Assembly (NCBI GenBank): GCA_020746875.1
Contig: JAGTJL010000017.1
Location: 1,674,001 to 1,738,000, forward strand
From: Rhexocercosporidium sp. MPI-PUGE-AT-0058
Lineage: Eukaryota; Ascomycota; Leotiomycetes; Helotiales
Reading direction: 5' to 3'
DNA: 64,000 nucleotides
In this document: positions 19,918 to 31,472 of the stretch, piece by piece
How positions within the stretch are numbered: the stretch's first letter is position 1
How the letters are laid out: every line of letters starts with the position of its first letter
Notes under the pieces: generated by a model
Told to the model about the DNA's origin: nothing
Seen by the model: the letters and a program-made list of their open reading frames with translations, nothing else
Database searches by the model: none
Program-made: the position numbers and the translations under genes

Positions 19918-20790
19918 GCGATAAACAAACTCTTGTAGAAAACAAATAAACGCAATAGATAAGAGACAGAGGTGAGTTTGTGCACCGAACAGAACTCCTT
20001 TGCGTTATTGTGTTTGCCTCCCTTGGTGGTCGCTCTGCTAGGGTGGATGGGATGTTTACTTTCTGTGTCCAGTTATCCACCTGCCCCTGTCTACCTGACC
20101 CTCAACCTGAACTGAGCAAATTAAGTGAGCTGAGTGCGAATGTTTGAATTGAGCTAACGTACATGTAATGATAGGGATACGATACGCATACGCACAAGCA
20201 TACACATATGCATGTAACGGAACCGCCCCTCAAGAAACGGCGCCGCGATGCATCGATGGTACGCGAGGGAAGGAAAATAGAGGAAGAGGAGGGAATACAG
20301 TAGAAAAGGGGAGAGGCAACTTGCCCCCTTTTTGGGAGTAGAGTGACTGTGGAGGTCAAATCAATATAAGGGAAGATGCGAAGACCAAAATTGTTCAAGG
20401 GAAGAAGGACGTCTGAGCGAACCCACTGATGCCTACCGGCAGTTTGGTTTCGGTGGTTTAGCATGGATAATTTCCAGTTTCATATTGGAGAGAGAAAGAA
20501 AAATAAGATGGGGTAGGGAGAGTAGGGGGGAAGGGGGGGGGGGGAGTTGGCTTGCGTGAACGTGATGGTAGAACGAAGACAGACATCTGAAAGACACCCG
20601 AAATGGTAGAAGTGTAAAGCTAAGGGCTGACTTTAACTACGGTGTGCACTAGATGACGCAAACAAAACGTATGTCGAAGAGAGTAAAACAAAAACAAAGC
20701 CAACAAGCAGCACTTCACTTCAAGATAACTCATGTATTCATTCATTCATTCATTCCATCCCTGACTAACATGATAATAAATACCTGCACA
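19918..20790. other. Intergenic with simple repeats
   Basis: No gene seen. Probably 3' UTR at first. G-rich tract at 20525-20544 (G6-AA-G12) and five ATTC units at 20736-20755. Confidence 0.5.
20736..20755 (+). repeat. (ATTC)5 microsatellite
   Basis: Five perfect tandem ATTC units just upstream of the solo-LTR-like repeat. Confidence 0.9.
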
Positions 20791-21010
20791 TGTGAAGTAG
20801 TGCTAGAAATTATGCTAAGCGTCCCGCTGTCGCTTTGGTGGACTGGTCGTCGGCGAGCTGACACTCGGGAAGCGGTTAGGGGTAGAAAGAGGTAGAACCC
20901 TACCCGTTTTATCTTTTACCGACGTATTTTATATGTCCACTTCTTGTAGATTGCTGTGCAGAAACGTACGTTTCTTCAAGGGCGTTGTGAACAGCATTTT
21001 CGCACGATCA
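20791..21010 (+). repeat. Dispersed repeat, solo-LTR-like, copy B
   Basis: Homologous to 9725-9947, starting TGTGAAGTAGTGCTAG and ending GATCA. Less mutated than copy A. About 220 bp. No internal sequence nearby, hence probably a solo LTR, though a MITE or other short element is possible. Confidence 0.65.
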
Positions 21011-21430
21011 AAGGGTGTATATTTAGAAAGAGGTAAAATACCCGCGAGTCTACTTTACTCTAAATGGATTTAGGTAGAGGTAAAAAATTGGCAGATGAAC
21101 TCCAATTTATCATTATCCTAGAATTCGATACCAGGAATACTCGAGGGCATATAGCCTAGCATTAGAATGAAACAAAATGTATAGGATTTACTTCTTTCTA
21201 AAACAATATAGAAAGAGGTAAACCACCCGCATATCTATTTCACTTTGAGGGACTTTAGAAATAGGTAGAACAGCCGTAAATTTATTTCACTCTAATCGGC
21301 GTCAGGAACCGTGTCATCATAGGTGTTTCTGGAGATTTGACCGGATGTCAGAATAAAGTAAATCGTATGCATTTCTACCTCTTTGTAAAATAGTTTAGAA
21401 AGAGGTAAAACCCAGGCCAATTTGCCTCAC
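21011..21430. repeat. Cluster of AGAAAGAGGTAAA motifs
   Basis: At least five copies of a unit close to TTAGAAAGAGGTAAAA, usually followed by CCCGC-x-ATCTATTTCACT-like sequence, near 21027, 21067, 21207, 21254 and 21400; three are preceded by the inverted form (CTTCTTTCTAAAA). Related copies lie at 9638-9720 next to copy A. Degenerate, irregular spacing. Confidence 0.6.
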
Positions 21431-22385
21431 TCTGAGAGTGTCTATGTACATGCCTGAGCAAGAGAAGTGACTCTCACGGGTAAATTTATGGCTACTCATG
21501 GAGCAGTTGGAGATCCATATCCTTGGATCAAATTTGACTTTCAGCAAGGCACGATATTGGAATGACGGCCATTCTATTTCACTCCAGGATACGCCAAACA
21601 TTTACCAGAATCATTCCAAGTAACAGGTCTTTAATTTCCCTTCGACCGGTACCCCCATTCCAAGCGAGCCGCAATGCAGGAATAGTAAGTAATCTGCACG
21701 ACGAAAGATCGATTACATCAACGAAAACTCGGGAAGGGACCAAAAGGTCAACATGCCTCTCAGAATTTAGAACCCGAGCCAACTACACCCTCATATGCGC
21801 TCATCATGAAATGCACACACAAGAAGAATAGGATAAGGGCCCCGAACGACTACGAGAAATCGGAGCTTAAGACGACAAAAGAGAAGAGCATGAGGGAGGT
21901 TTCCATCTCAAATGGTCCCAGACTAGTGTGTCTACCCGTAGGCTGTTCCGAACACGATTTCTGAGGCAGGTACAGTATTTTAATAGGCTAGCTTCTGCAA
22001 GCAATATTTTGACAGGTTCAACAGACGCGGGGCCAGTTTTCTTTTTGATTATCAAAGTACCAAGGTAGTCTTGGGAAAGGATTGGCAAAGTTGGCTTTCC
22101 TACCGATCGATCATGGCTTCTTGTGACCTAGATATAAGAGTAAGTTGCCGCGCTCCAAGTCCTGCTGTTTATTATATGAGTTGATGGCTTTGCCTTTGAC
22201 TTGCGAGGAATGCGAAGATTAGTTTGTGGAAATGTAGCGCGGCTTCTAGGCGTTCTATCGACCGGCATTGGAAGTTAGCGTGCGGACATTGTCCGAACCA
22301 CACACTATCCCCTTAAAAGCGACTCCATGCGCCACGCTGAAGGCCCTGTAGCGAGGCCCTACACCTCCTGTAACAATATACTAAA
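21431..22385. other. Intergenic, no gene seen
   Basis: Unique sequence with normal GC; no convincing ORF. The last part (22330-22385) carries the left half of the inverted repeat into which the piggyBac-like element is inserted. Confidence 0.5.
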
Positions 22386-22389
22386 TTAA

Positions 22390-23579
22390 GCGAGCATTAC
22401 TGAAAATAATCCCCTACTAAAAATCGGCTGGAAGACTATGAATTTCTATGATATTAATTAAAGCACTTATTATGGTGGGTGTATTACGTATTTAGGAAGA
22501 AAGGTAGTACATATAGTATACTAAAGTCTCGAGCTTTGAACTCGATTCAAGTTATAGTGCCTTATCTTTTGAGCTTTTTACTAAAGATTATATATTACGT
22601 CTACTTTAATAACTTATTTATGTTGCTTTAGCTATTAAAATATTTATAGAAGATAGGGATCGCCGCTACTGGGACATGTCGTGTTACTTTTAGAGTGGTA
22701 TAAGAGCTCGTCGATTTGAAGAAGATACGGGAAAAAAGAGTAAATGCTATGCCTTAAGGCGAACTCCATGCTTTTCTAATTGCGTTAAATTTAATTAATT
22801 AAATAAGATTTTAAGACGGAGCTTTTGCTTTAATAATATCGATATTTTAAGATGGAAAAAAGAAGGTTTTACGTATATAGAAACGTCTTAAATAAACAGC
22901 CGGAAATGCTATAGTTAGTCGGCGTCCTTTTAAAGACTATTCGACGAAAGCTTTTTAGATTCCTGAGTTATACGACGTATATAACGAATATATAAGAGCC
23001 GTCGATCTAGGTGATTAACTCTAAGGTCATAATAATAGCTTACGACTAATTAAACGCGGCCTAATTTAAGTATATTATCAGTTTATACTTCTCGTCGTAC
23101 TCAGCAACTGCTATTTAATCTATTAATACTCGGGGATAAGATAAAGACCGTTAAATTAAAGAATTAAGACGATTTCTGTATTTAGTTTATAAAGGCATTA
23201 ATTACTCCTGGAGAAGATACGCCGGGTGCACGAAAACGACGAGTATTAAGGCTATTTAAGACTGCTTTTGAAGTTCCGGTTCATTAATATACTCAAGTGA
23301 AAATGGCTACACGAGCTGACTGCGTAGCTTGCAAAAGAGGGAGGTACTGAGACTAGCCGAGGAAAAGAGTAGCTCTAATAGAAATAGCTATTAATATTGG
23401 CCGCGCTAGCAAAAGGAGCTCTTTTACCTTTAGCTATAAAGAGTGTTAGGTATACTTTTATAACTTAAATAATTTCTTTTAGTTATATTATTAAAAATCA
23501 TAAATTTGCGTAGGAAATCGCCGCTTTTTAATGTAGCAGTGGAATCAGACTGTTCTCGCTAAAATTTGGTGTTCCTCGC
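22390..23579 (+). mobile_element. RIP-killed piggyBac-like DNA transposon
   Basis: About 1.19 kb, AT-rich, bounded by TTAA on both sides (22386-22389, 23580-23583), the piggyBac target duplication, and starting/ending GCGAG...CTCGC; another CTCGC copy lies 20 bp inside the right end. Around 22960-23130 the plus strand reads YNEYIRAVDLGDQ, a stop, then HNNSLRLIKRG and later LSNCYLIY, matching the conserved Y-N-x4-VD-x2-DQL...K...N-Y block of piggyBac (DDE_Tnp_1_7) transposases; upstream, TGTCR...EL..LKK and a W-K-x-G stretch fit the same domain. Many CAA/CAG-to-stop changes show RIP. Shorter than an autonomous piggyBac, so truncated or non-autonomous as well. Confidence 0.65.
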
Positions 23580-23583
23580 TTAA

Positions 23584-24024
23584 TTTACAGGGCATCTTAC
23601 AGGGCCTACAGGAGGGTGTTTCTGGTGGCAGTAGAGGGGATACGGTAGGTTGTACCTTTGTTCGCTATTGTGCTCGCCATCGTCGTGCCCTTGTTTTGTG
23701 TCTTGGGTAGTGTTGCCTCTTATCGCCGTGCACGTCACCGTCGTGCCATGTTGTCACCATCTGAATTGCTCTTAATGTCTTTGCTAAGTCATCGTTGTCT
23801 TGCGTGCTGATACAGTCGCGAACGAAATCGGCTTCCCCTCGAACCCGCTGTCAGAGTTCCAGGTCCGCTTGCTAAACCTGAAAACGCCCGAAAGCACCTC
23901 GCCAGAAAAAGTTCACCGCAATGTAAGGTTGGTAACCAAGCGAGAAATGAGCACCTTTTATGATGGCCCCTGTTTGAACTGCTCCTGCCCTCCACGCGCT
24001 CCTGCTCTGCACGCACACCGTTGT
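23584..24024. other. Intergenic
   Basis: Downstream of the HET gene (minus). Contains the right arm of the inverted repeat CCTCCTGTA/TACAGGAGG that surrounds the piggyBac insertion. No gene seen. Confidence 0.5.
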
Positions 24025-26393
24025 CTACTCAAGCGTCACTCGCCTCTTCTTCAAACCTTCAAACACCTTCACACCTGGCGTCCAGCCACCGGACGCGTAG
24101 AAGTATCCCACCCTTACATACGCCTTCTTGTCTCTTTTCTTCGGTGTAATCAAAATTCCGTTCACATCCCAAATTTGCATGATATTCTTCACCAGTATCG
24201 GCATACAATACAACTCCTCACTCAACGCCGCATGGAATCCTTCGTCAAAACTATCAAAGATAACATGCGTTTTCTGATTTGTCGTCCCGCCTATTTCCTC
24301 AAAGTTCAGAAACTTTACGCCATCGATTGATGTTATGAAGAATGTATCGTACTTCTTCCCTTTGTCATCCTTTTGTTTGCGTACGCTGATCTCTACTTGT
24401 CCAAGTCCCGCTTCGAGCTGCAACGTGCCATCTGACACATGGCCAAAGCCACCAGTGATCTCGCTAGTGGCTGAGACGCTGATGATCTTAATCGCTGAGG
24501 TGAAACCGAATCCGCCTCTCGCAAGTTCAGTGTTTAAGTTTGCGTCTGCCAGGACATTAGATTGGAAGTGAACAGGTCTGTCAACTGAAGCCCAAGACCA
24601 CGACGGCGCGATGTACCCACAATCTGGACGAGAAGGGCTGACTTCATCCATGATGAGGGAAAGTGGGTAATCGACGGACCATAACAGATCGAAGATGAGG
24701 TGTTCTTCCCACAGTCCTGCGACGTATTTTCCTAAGGCTGGGGCAATAGCGCTAGCAATACCGGATATTGCGATCAACTTGTCCTTTCCGAAGGAAAGCT
24801 TACATCTTGTGTACATCTGAACCACATCTAGCCATTGCCGATGGCTCAACCTCGGTTTTCCGTCATGAAATGAGGAATCCTGCTGTCGGTTTCGACCATC
24901 TGATGCCTGTCTGTTCGAAACTATAGGCGAATCCGAGCCTGGAACAGCAAGTTCGCGGCGGAGATCACTAAAATCGTCGAAGACACGTCGATTTTTGGGT
25001 ATGCCGCCTAGAAACGTTTCACAGCATACGGTATGCGGGCATTCCCAGTAAAATTGCCTCTGGGAGCAGTGCAAGACGCGCGGCGCCAGAATGCTCTCCT
25101 GTAATACCCAGCCTCTTCTGTAAAGTGATGATTGCTGTAGTACACCTCTCCAGCTCCCATACGGATTTTCACGACCCAGGTCACCGAAGGTACCCATACC
25201 GGGTGTAATGACAAATTCTTCGCTTCTCTCGAGACCTTGCCGGACGCTAATGCTAACTCCCATTTCGTCGGTGTTAATATATACGCCCCTTCGGATAGGG
25301 ATAATGGTCTTCCACGGCTGTACAATGAGGGGATTCCGTGTAAAGAAGCAGCCTTTCTGGGGAGTATCTGCGTCGGAAGCGGCGATTGACATGATCGAAG
25401 AGGCATAAACTTGATGCATCGTTGCACTTTCCCGACTCCAGTCTTCGTCGTCATTTTGGATGATGCAAAGTCTATCAATCCACAGATAGCGAACCTTGAA
25501 TCTCTTAGTCAGGTGTATTGCGTCCCGAATGACCTTGGGTAGCGTGCTAAATTCGATGGACTTGCGCAGCGACGCCAGCGTCTCTCGGGTGAGTGTGGGA
25601 CTAGTCACCTCTGATGATCCCCACTGATAGCTGAGGGTCATATAAGGTTCGTATGGTGGCCCACGGCTGCGCTCGTGTAACTTGATGTTCACAATCTCAT
25701 CGCCCGAGCCGAGGTCTAGAACACGAGTGGGAAACCAAGATGCCTTGGAAATATTTTGGCATGTTGTATGATTGTTGATGCAGTCCGTGAACCACTTGTA
25801 CGTGACCGAAAGCGACGCTGCTGAGCTTGTTATAGTAGGCAAAGACTTGGTGGACATCAAGTCGCTCGTCTCTAGAACCAGGTTATTGACAGTACAGCGA
25901 GAACGGCGCGAAACTTACGTTCATTGCCATATGGTAGGATTCGACACACGAGAGGCTCACATCTCAATACTATTACTATAAACTCATCCTCAGGGAAGAC
26001 GTTCCCCCCCTGCTTGTGCTTTAGATTCTTCTCGATGAGAAATCGCCACTCTTGTCCCTCGTCCACCCCACTCGTATTGATTGCATATCGTATAGGCGTC
26101 TTGAAGTGTCTCGTTACTGAGCCAATTTGCAACTCATAGTCTCCCAGAATCACAATGCATATTCGACATCCACTTTGTGCTGCGTCTCTTAACGCCGCAT
26201 AGTTTTTGTGATGTTTGTGGACAAGGTCACTTTCATCTTCTACCGGGACGCCAGCTGCTGCCAAGTTGTCGAAAAGCTCGTTGCACTGCTTGCAATAGTA
26301 TCCTTCGACGGGCTGATAGGCTTGGATTTCAGCCTCAGCCTTGTTCTCATGGCTGCCATGTTTTGGACCGCGCTTGAAGAGTCTTCGTAGCAT
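24025..26393 (-). CDS. HET-domain (heterokaryon incompatibility) protein
   Basis: Exon 1 26393-25919, intron 25918-25872 (47 bp, GTAAGT...CTAG), exon 2 25871-24025; 773 aa. The N-terminus is basic (LRRLFKRGPK), then a Cys-rich stretch (YYCKQC) and the GCRIC element often seen before HET domains. The HET domain follows with all three blocks: YMTLSYQWG; YLWIDRLCIIQNDDEDW with HQVYASSIMSIAASDA; and RGWVLQESILAPRVLH with FYWEC. The C-terminal half (about 300 residues) is typical of large HET proteins, with APSWSWASVD. HET proteins trigger cell death after fusion of incompatible hyphae. Open with no stop codons. No partner gene (NLR or HeLo/SesB) is adjacent; DUF6594 and C2H2 genes lie 8-10 kb away. 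Confidence 0.93.
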
Positions 26394-27640
26394 ATGAAAG
26401 GATGTTGCCAGTGTACTGGTTTAAGATAAAGATGTGGCGAGAACAGAATGATTATGGTTGCGAAGTATATAGGCTGTTGAAAATGGGGTATACCGGTGGC
26501 TGGGAGCTGGATGCAACTCGGGCTAAGTAGCTTGCCAAGGATGCCATCCAAAAGCAATATGGGAAGCTGAGCACAAGGTCTAATCCTGGCACCTTTTACA
26601 TCACATGGGCAGTACGGCTTGGGCAGAACTAGGGTAGCCTTATTAGACTTTAGCATCGTGCTTAATATACGCAATTATACCCCAGGTTCTTTCTTGATCT
26701 GCCAGCCTGTTTTCCATGCTAGGCTGGGAATAGCTACTGCTAGGCTGTATACGGTTGCGATGTCTCCCCAGGCCACACCACCGTGACCAAGACGGCAGCT
26801 AAGCCAGTAAATGACCAAGCTGGCCAAGCTGGTCGCCAACCCGGCGGCCTCTGAAAAACGGCTTCGTGCCATAATTTCTTTCCTCATCGCCCATCTGATT
26901 TGCTTCAAATATAAACCCCTGCCCCTTATCGGCTTCGTTTCTTCTCCTCGCGCCACCAATGCGTCTTACAACGCCACCGTAACACTCGACGCGGAGAGCA
27001 CAGCTCGAGCGGCCCAATCGTTTCGAGCGCCCTCGTACCGAACAGCCTCACTTCTGCAACTCCGGGCACTGATTGGCCTCCCTCAATCAATCAGGGGGTG
27101 AGCCAGCTCGATCTGTCTACGACAGGATGTATAGTGGTAGGAGCACGTATATATGTAGAGTAAATTAGCACAAGAAGGGCATCATGGAAGCTACTTGTCG
27201 CTCGCTCAGGGCCGTGTGCAATATCTAGCGTCTTCTAATTTGAGGGGATGCCGATTTCGTTAGCGACTGTACCGGGGTTTCTCTCGGCAGTCTTTCGACC
27301 TTTACGGACTCTGTCATCCATAAGGCAATCTTTCGAATTCGTCAGCAATTTTGCAAGAGGAGCGGATTCCCCTTGGAGGCTTTGGATAAAAATCGAAGAG
27401 GTTCTTTCTAGGTAGAGCGCAAAGAGAGAAGAAGTGAAAGCCGGAAGTAGAAAGTCGGAAGTTTGTCACGCAAAAGCAGGAAGGGGATGGCCGATTTTGT
27501 TAGCCGAGCACAAGGCCACTTTTTGCTCGAAATTTTCCGGAAGGGTACGTGAAGCCACAAACGTCGCAACCACACCCTCAGGCAGCCACAGATTTTAGTA
27601 GAGTTTTACCGACATTACTGTAACTACACCGCGATCCTTG
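26394..27640. other. Intergenic; possible small membrane ORF
   Basis: A minus-strand frame (26959-26675) encodes a peptide with two hydrophobic stretches (SLASLVIYWLS and ATVYSLAVAIPSLAW). It has no recognised family and no clear expression signals, so it is not called as a gene. Otherwise unique sequence. Confidence 0.35.
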
Positions 27641-28020
27641 ATCGCTTATTAGAGGAGGTATTAGCCTAAGTGGCGATGGCGTATGTTATGGCGCGCTCTG
27701 GCCGCCACAACACTAAGAAAAACTTTTTTGTATTATAATAAAACTCGGAAATCCATATCTAATCGTTCTATTATTTTAAAAGGCGAAAAGAGCCTAGTGG
27801 TAGTGCCGCGAGTTAAGGGGTCCTGTTTCACTATAAAAAGAGGCTCTCTATAATTTAGGTAGGCGGCGACGACGTAATTAAAATTTTCAGAATTAATAAG
27901 TTAGGAGTATTCGGGAGAGGTATATAATGTAATTAAAATAAAAATATCGAGAAATTTTAATATATTTAAAGATTTAGAGTCGCTTGAATTCGAAGTACCT
28001 ATGATTTGTCTCGTTACAGG
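27641..28020. other. Small AT-rich RIP-like patch
   Basis: AT-rich insert of about 0.35 kb with TA-rich, CA-poor sequence between normal flanks. Resembles a degraded transposon; no protein or clear inverted ends recognised (CTGTAAC at the left and GTTACAG at the right are a possible short inverted pair). Confidence 0.4.
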
Positions 28021-29363
28021 GTGTGTCTCGCTACGCAGGGAGAGACGTTACTGTATATCCTCCAGTCTCTTGCCATTCCGCAATTGCAGTAGGATTAGAT
28101 CTGATCGGTCTTCGGAAATCAATGAAGCAAAGACTGATTCGCTGATCTGCCGATAATTTTGTAGCTCTTCAATCTCCGCTCCACTGCCTCTTTGCTAACC
28201 CGGACCGAGACTTCGTAACAGGACGCCACACTTCCAAGAGCAGCACATCGCGCGCATGGGTTCTGTCCGTCACACTGTAAATCAGGAAGAAGTCAATTTA
28301 TATCATCTCCCGTGTCTGCTAAATCACCTAACTGCCGAGGGACAATGCTAGTTCATCCACGATCATTGACGTGGAGGCATATTTGCTAGTTGGTGCGGAC
28401 CTAGGTATCAGACTGTGTGAATTTGACTGCTTGCTGCAAGGGTCTATTTCTCCTTTTCAGTCTGCCCCAAGCAAGGAGATAGCCGGCTCTACGTATCTTA
28501 TACAAGAGAAGGCTAGAACAAATCACAAAACCAAAACCAACCAAGATGTTGGAGAACACCAAGATGCACAAGGTGAATTTTGCGAGCAGAGCATTTTGTA
28601 GTCTGAGCAGCAGCCAATAGAACCCACTTCAGGCCCCGTAACCGCTCGAGGATCGCTTGATGATCACTTGGTTACGGATGTTCCCGTAGCTCCAAACATT
28701 GGTCGATTTCAGGGTTCCAGCCACAACGACGCTCAGGCACCATATATACATTTCTGGCGCGCGGATCGCAACCTTCAGCACTTGAAACAGTCGTCCCGTT
28801 ATCCCGTTCCTTTCAAAGCCGCTGCCATCCTTCATCATCCCACGATACGATGACACATCTCCTTATCTATTGCACCTCTGTTGGACGAGCTGAATGTGAC
28901 ATCCCGTCACAGCTGGTACTGTAGTTCAAAGAATGGGCCGCACTTCTTCCGAGTCTGCACTGGCCAGTGGCAGAAAAGAACGTGCTCATAATGCCCCATG
29001 CGGCGTATTTGACACGACACTTTGATGGAACTGTGGCTTTCCCTTTGCTCTTTTACACCCTCGTAGGCGAAATTATTGGGTGGTTTTTTGCCGTTGCACT
29101 GTTGCGGCCGTCATATAGCTACCAGCTCGTGCAGATCTTCCAGTTCGTGTTCAACATCCTCTCTTCTATCGCCATACGTTTCTTCCCTGCAATAGTTGGC
29201 GGACGGTTGTCTTTTACTCCTTTACCTTCTTTATTTTCCTGCAGCGTACAGATTCCACATTTATTGTTCTTTCCATCTATTTAAAAACACAAACACTTCG
29301 AATGGCCAGCCTTGGCGCTCAATTCTCCATGTTTGAACCCGAATTTAGAAACGATTGGTCAGC
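28021..29363. other. Intergenic, no confident gene
   Basis: Several short open frames. One (28967-29284, plus) is hydrophobic but starts with GTG and has no known family; possibly an unrecognised upstream exon of the gene at 29364. Otherwise nothing seen. Confidence 0.4.
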
Positions 29364-31154
29364 ATGTTAAAAATTGTCTGGTGAGTGTTCAGATTCCCTG
29401 AGCCTAAAAGCAGTTGCTCATCATATATCTAGGGATACCGATACAATAGTGTTACGTGACAGTCAAAAAGTCAGAAAGGGTTTTGTCCCTCGTAACCCGG
29501 TGAATACGGATGCACCAGGTCTCCAAGGTAATAAGAATGGACCCCCAGGGCCTGCAGGAAACAAAAAGGGATCACCTACTGCGGCACCGACTACCATAAC
29601 CGAAGCTCCAACGACCTCACCCATCCAAGTTCCTCCGTCAGAGGTCGCTACTCCTTCACTCGGTCCAGTTTTTTCTAGTCCGGCTTCTACTCCTCCACCA
29701 ACGACTCCTCCAGCTCCCATCACGGCCTCACCCATCCAAGTCCCTCCGTCAGAGTCGATATTATCCCCACTCCCTGCTCCTTTACCTGGTCTAGCTTTTC
29801 CTAGTCCGGCTTCTACTTCTTCACCAGCAACTCCTCTAGCTCCCATTACGACGTCCACATCAAAAGTCTCTCCTTCTTTTGCATCGCCTTCTGTAACTAG
29901 TACGTCCGATGCACTCGCTCTATCGATATATTACGAAACTTTCTCGGTGATGTCCACACCGTCTTTGGTGACGATAACATTGCCGACAACCTTCGCTAGT
30001 ACAAGCAGCTCCACTGCTTTACCGACCGGGCTCGTTTCTTTTCCTCCCAATGCGGTTGCTCAATTTGGTCATAATCCTTTAGGGCCGGGCCAGAAAGCTG
30101 GGATTGGCGTTGGGACTATTGGTGCGTTCAAGGATTCGTTCCACCGGGACCGTCTGGCATCTGAGGCTAATAACAAGCAGCTGGATTTTCCTTTATCCTG
30201 ACGATTATATTTCTACTCTTCAAGCGGCGTAGGGGTGAACTCCCGAAGGCGGTGCCATGTCTTTCTCAGCGCTGGCTAGGCACAGGGGGCAATTCCCGTT
30301 GGTGGTCTCATAGCCAAACGCCAGAAGAGATGTCCGACTCTCTACCGACAGCAGAAGCTGGCTCAAGAGGTAGCTTAGGCTGGGATTACAGGGCAACTTT
30401 TGCGCCGCCCGCTGTAACCCAGAAATTGAGGCGATCACTCCCCAGATCCTTTAGAAGACTTGTCCGGTTCAACCCCCTGGGCCAGAATCCTGTCACGCCT
30501 TACGCACCGGGAGAAGGGACTTCGAACCAGAACTCGTTCGCCGCGTTCTTTCGTCGTCGCTCGACAACCTCAATGTCCCGAAGTGTGATTGGCGTGGAAT
30601 CCTTTCCATCCCTTCCACCTCTGCCTGCAGGTTTCCCGCCTCCTCGACCTCCAGCCATATCTCGCCGACCGAGAGAAATTATACAAAGCAACGCAGACGA
30701 CTTTCTTCGACCACAAATATTGCCAGCCGAAGTCTTACCCCCGACTTTCCACCGCTCATGGTGCTACAGGAACAGTCAAATAACCTTGGCTTCCGAGGAG
30801 AGCGAGGCCCGTTCCTTCAAGTCCGTCCCCGGATGGTTGAAATTCCACTACCCACAGAGAATGCGCAACGATAGAAGAGCGCCTCTAGATTCTCGGCCAG
30901 CACTTCCAGCTCCTCGATCTATTTCGCCTGGTTCGTGGTTGACGGCCAAGATTCTCCGTCGCTCCAAGCCGACGACTGATTCGGAGGAGAAAGGGGGAAG
31001 TCACAATAGAAGTGACAATGGTGATGAGTCAGCGAGCACTGAATCGCCTGGACTCGGGCCTGGTGGATGGAAGCAGACACAGGTGTGGCATTGGATGAGC
31101 TGTGAGAGTGTTGATAGCTTGGCGCTGGAGAAGCAGGAGCCCTGGCAAATTTGA
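29364..31154 (+). CDS. Single-pass membrane protein with Pro/Thr/Ser-rich ectodomain
   Basis: Model: exons 29364-29380, 29433-30121, 30181-31154; introns 29381-29432 (GTGAGT...CTAG) and 30122-30180 (GTGCGT, GCTAATA branch, CAG). 559 aa. The second intron is well supported: it joins AGIGVGTI to AGFSFILTIIFLLFKRRRG, forming the glycine-rich membrane helix plus basic stop-transfer that many fungal surface proteins share. The ectodomain is Pro/Ser/Thr-rich (likely O-glycosylated) and contains a 37-residue repeat marked by SPIQVPPSE. The 320-residue cytoplasmic tail is basic, Ser/Pro-rich. The layout resembles fungal Mid2/WSC-like sensors, but no WSC domain is present. The start is doubtful: this model lacks a signal peptide, so the true first exon probably lies upstream. 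Confidence 0.6.
29616..29837 (+). repeat. 111-bp (37-codon) tandem repeat in ectodomain
   Basis: CTCACCCATCCAAGT recurs at 29616 and 29727, exactly 111 bp apart; both copies continue through SPIQVPPSE, a SPAST motif and PAPIT. An in-frame duplication inside the Pro/Thr-rich region. Confidence 0.75.
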
Positions 31155-31393
31155 TGACATCTTACTCGTTGGCTTGAAATGTAGAAGAGGGAACAAATCA
31201 ACTTTGAATTTCCCGCATAATTACATGAAGTGATTATCTTATCATTATAAATCGCCCTGTGAGCCCAATCCCTTCTCATGTGTCCATTGACTGTGAATCG
31301 AATATTCTTGAAACCCGCAGCAGGAAGTAAAAATGCAGATATATATGGCAGATGAGGGAGCTTGCGATTTAGGACAACGAATGAAGAGGAAGT

Positions 31394-31472
31394 AGTGTAT
31401 CGATTTTTTTAACTTAAATTGATTTAGTAATCGAATAATTAATTTTATTTTGATTTTGATTATCGATACACT
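31394..31472. repeat. Inverted repeat at RIP-block boundary
   Basis: AGTGTATCGAT (31394-31404) and its exact complement ATCGATACACT (31462-31472) enclose 57 bp of A/T-rich sequence. Sits where normal sequence gives way to the RIP block; may be a small foldback element or element end. Confidence 0.75.

Noticed and set aside
22345..23621. CCTCCTGTA/TACAGGAGG as piggyBac terminal repeats
   Set aside because: They lie outside the TTAA pair; the TTAA-flanked GCGAG ends fit the superfamily better, so these arms belong to the target.
26675..26959. Minus-strand membrane-like ORF
   Set aside because: Two hydrophobic stretches but no family and an overlapping alternative frame; mentioned in the intergenic entry only.
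31394..31472. Terminal inverted repeats of a complete DNA transposon
   Set aside because: Arms are exact, but the interior is only 57 bp, so at most a small foldback element; no target duplication seen.
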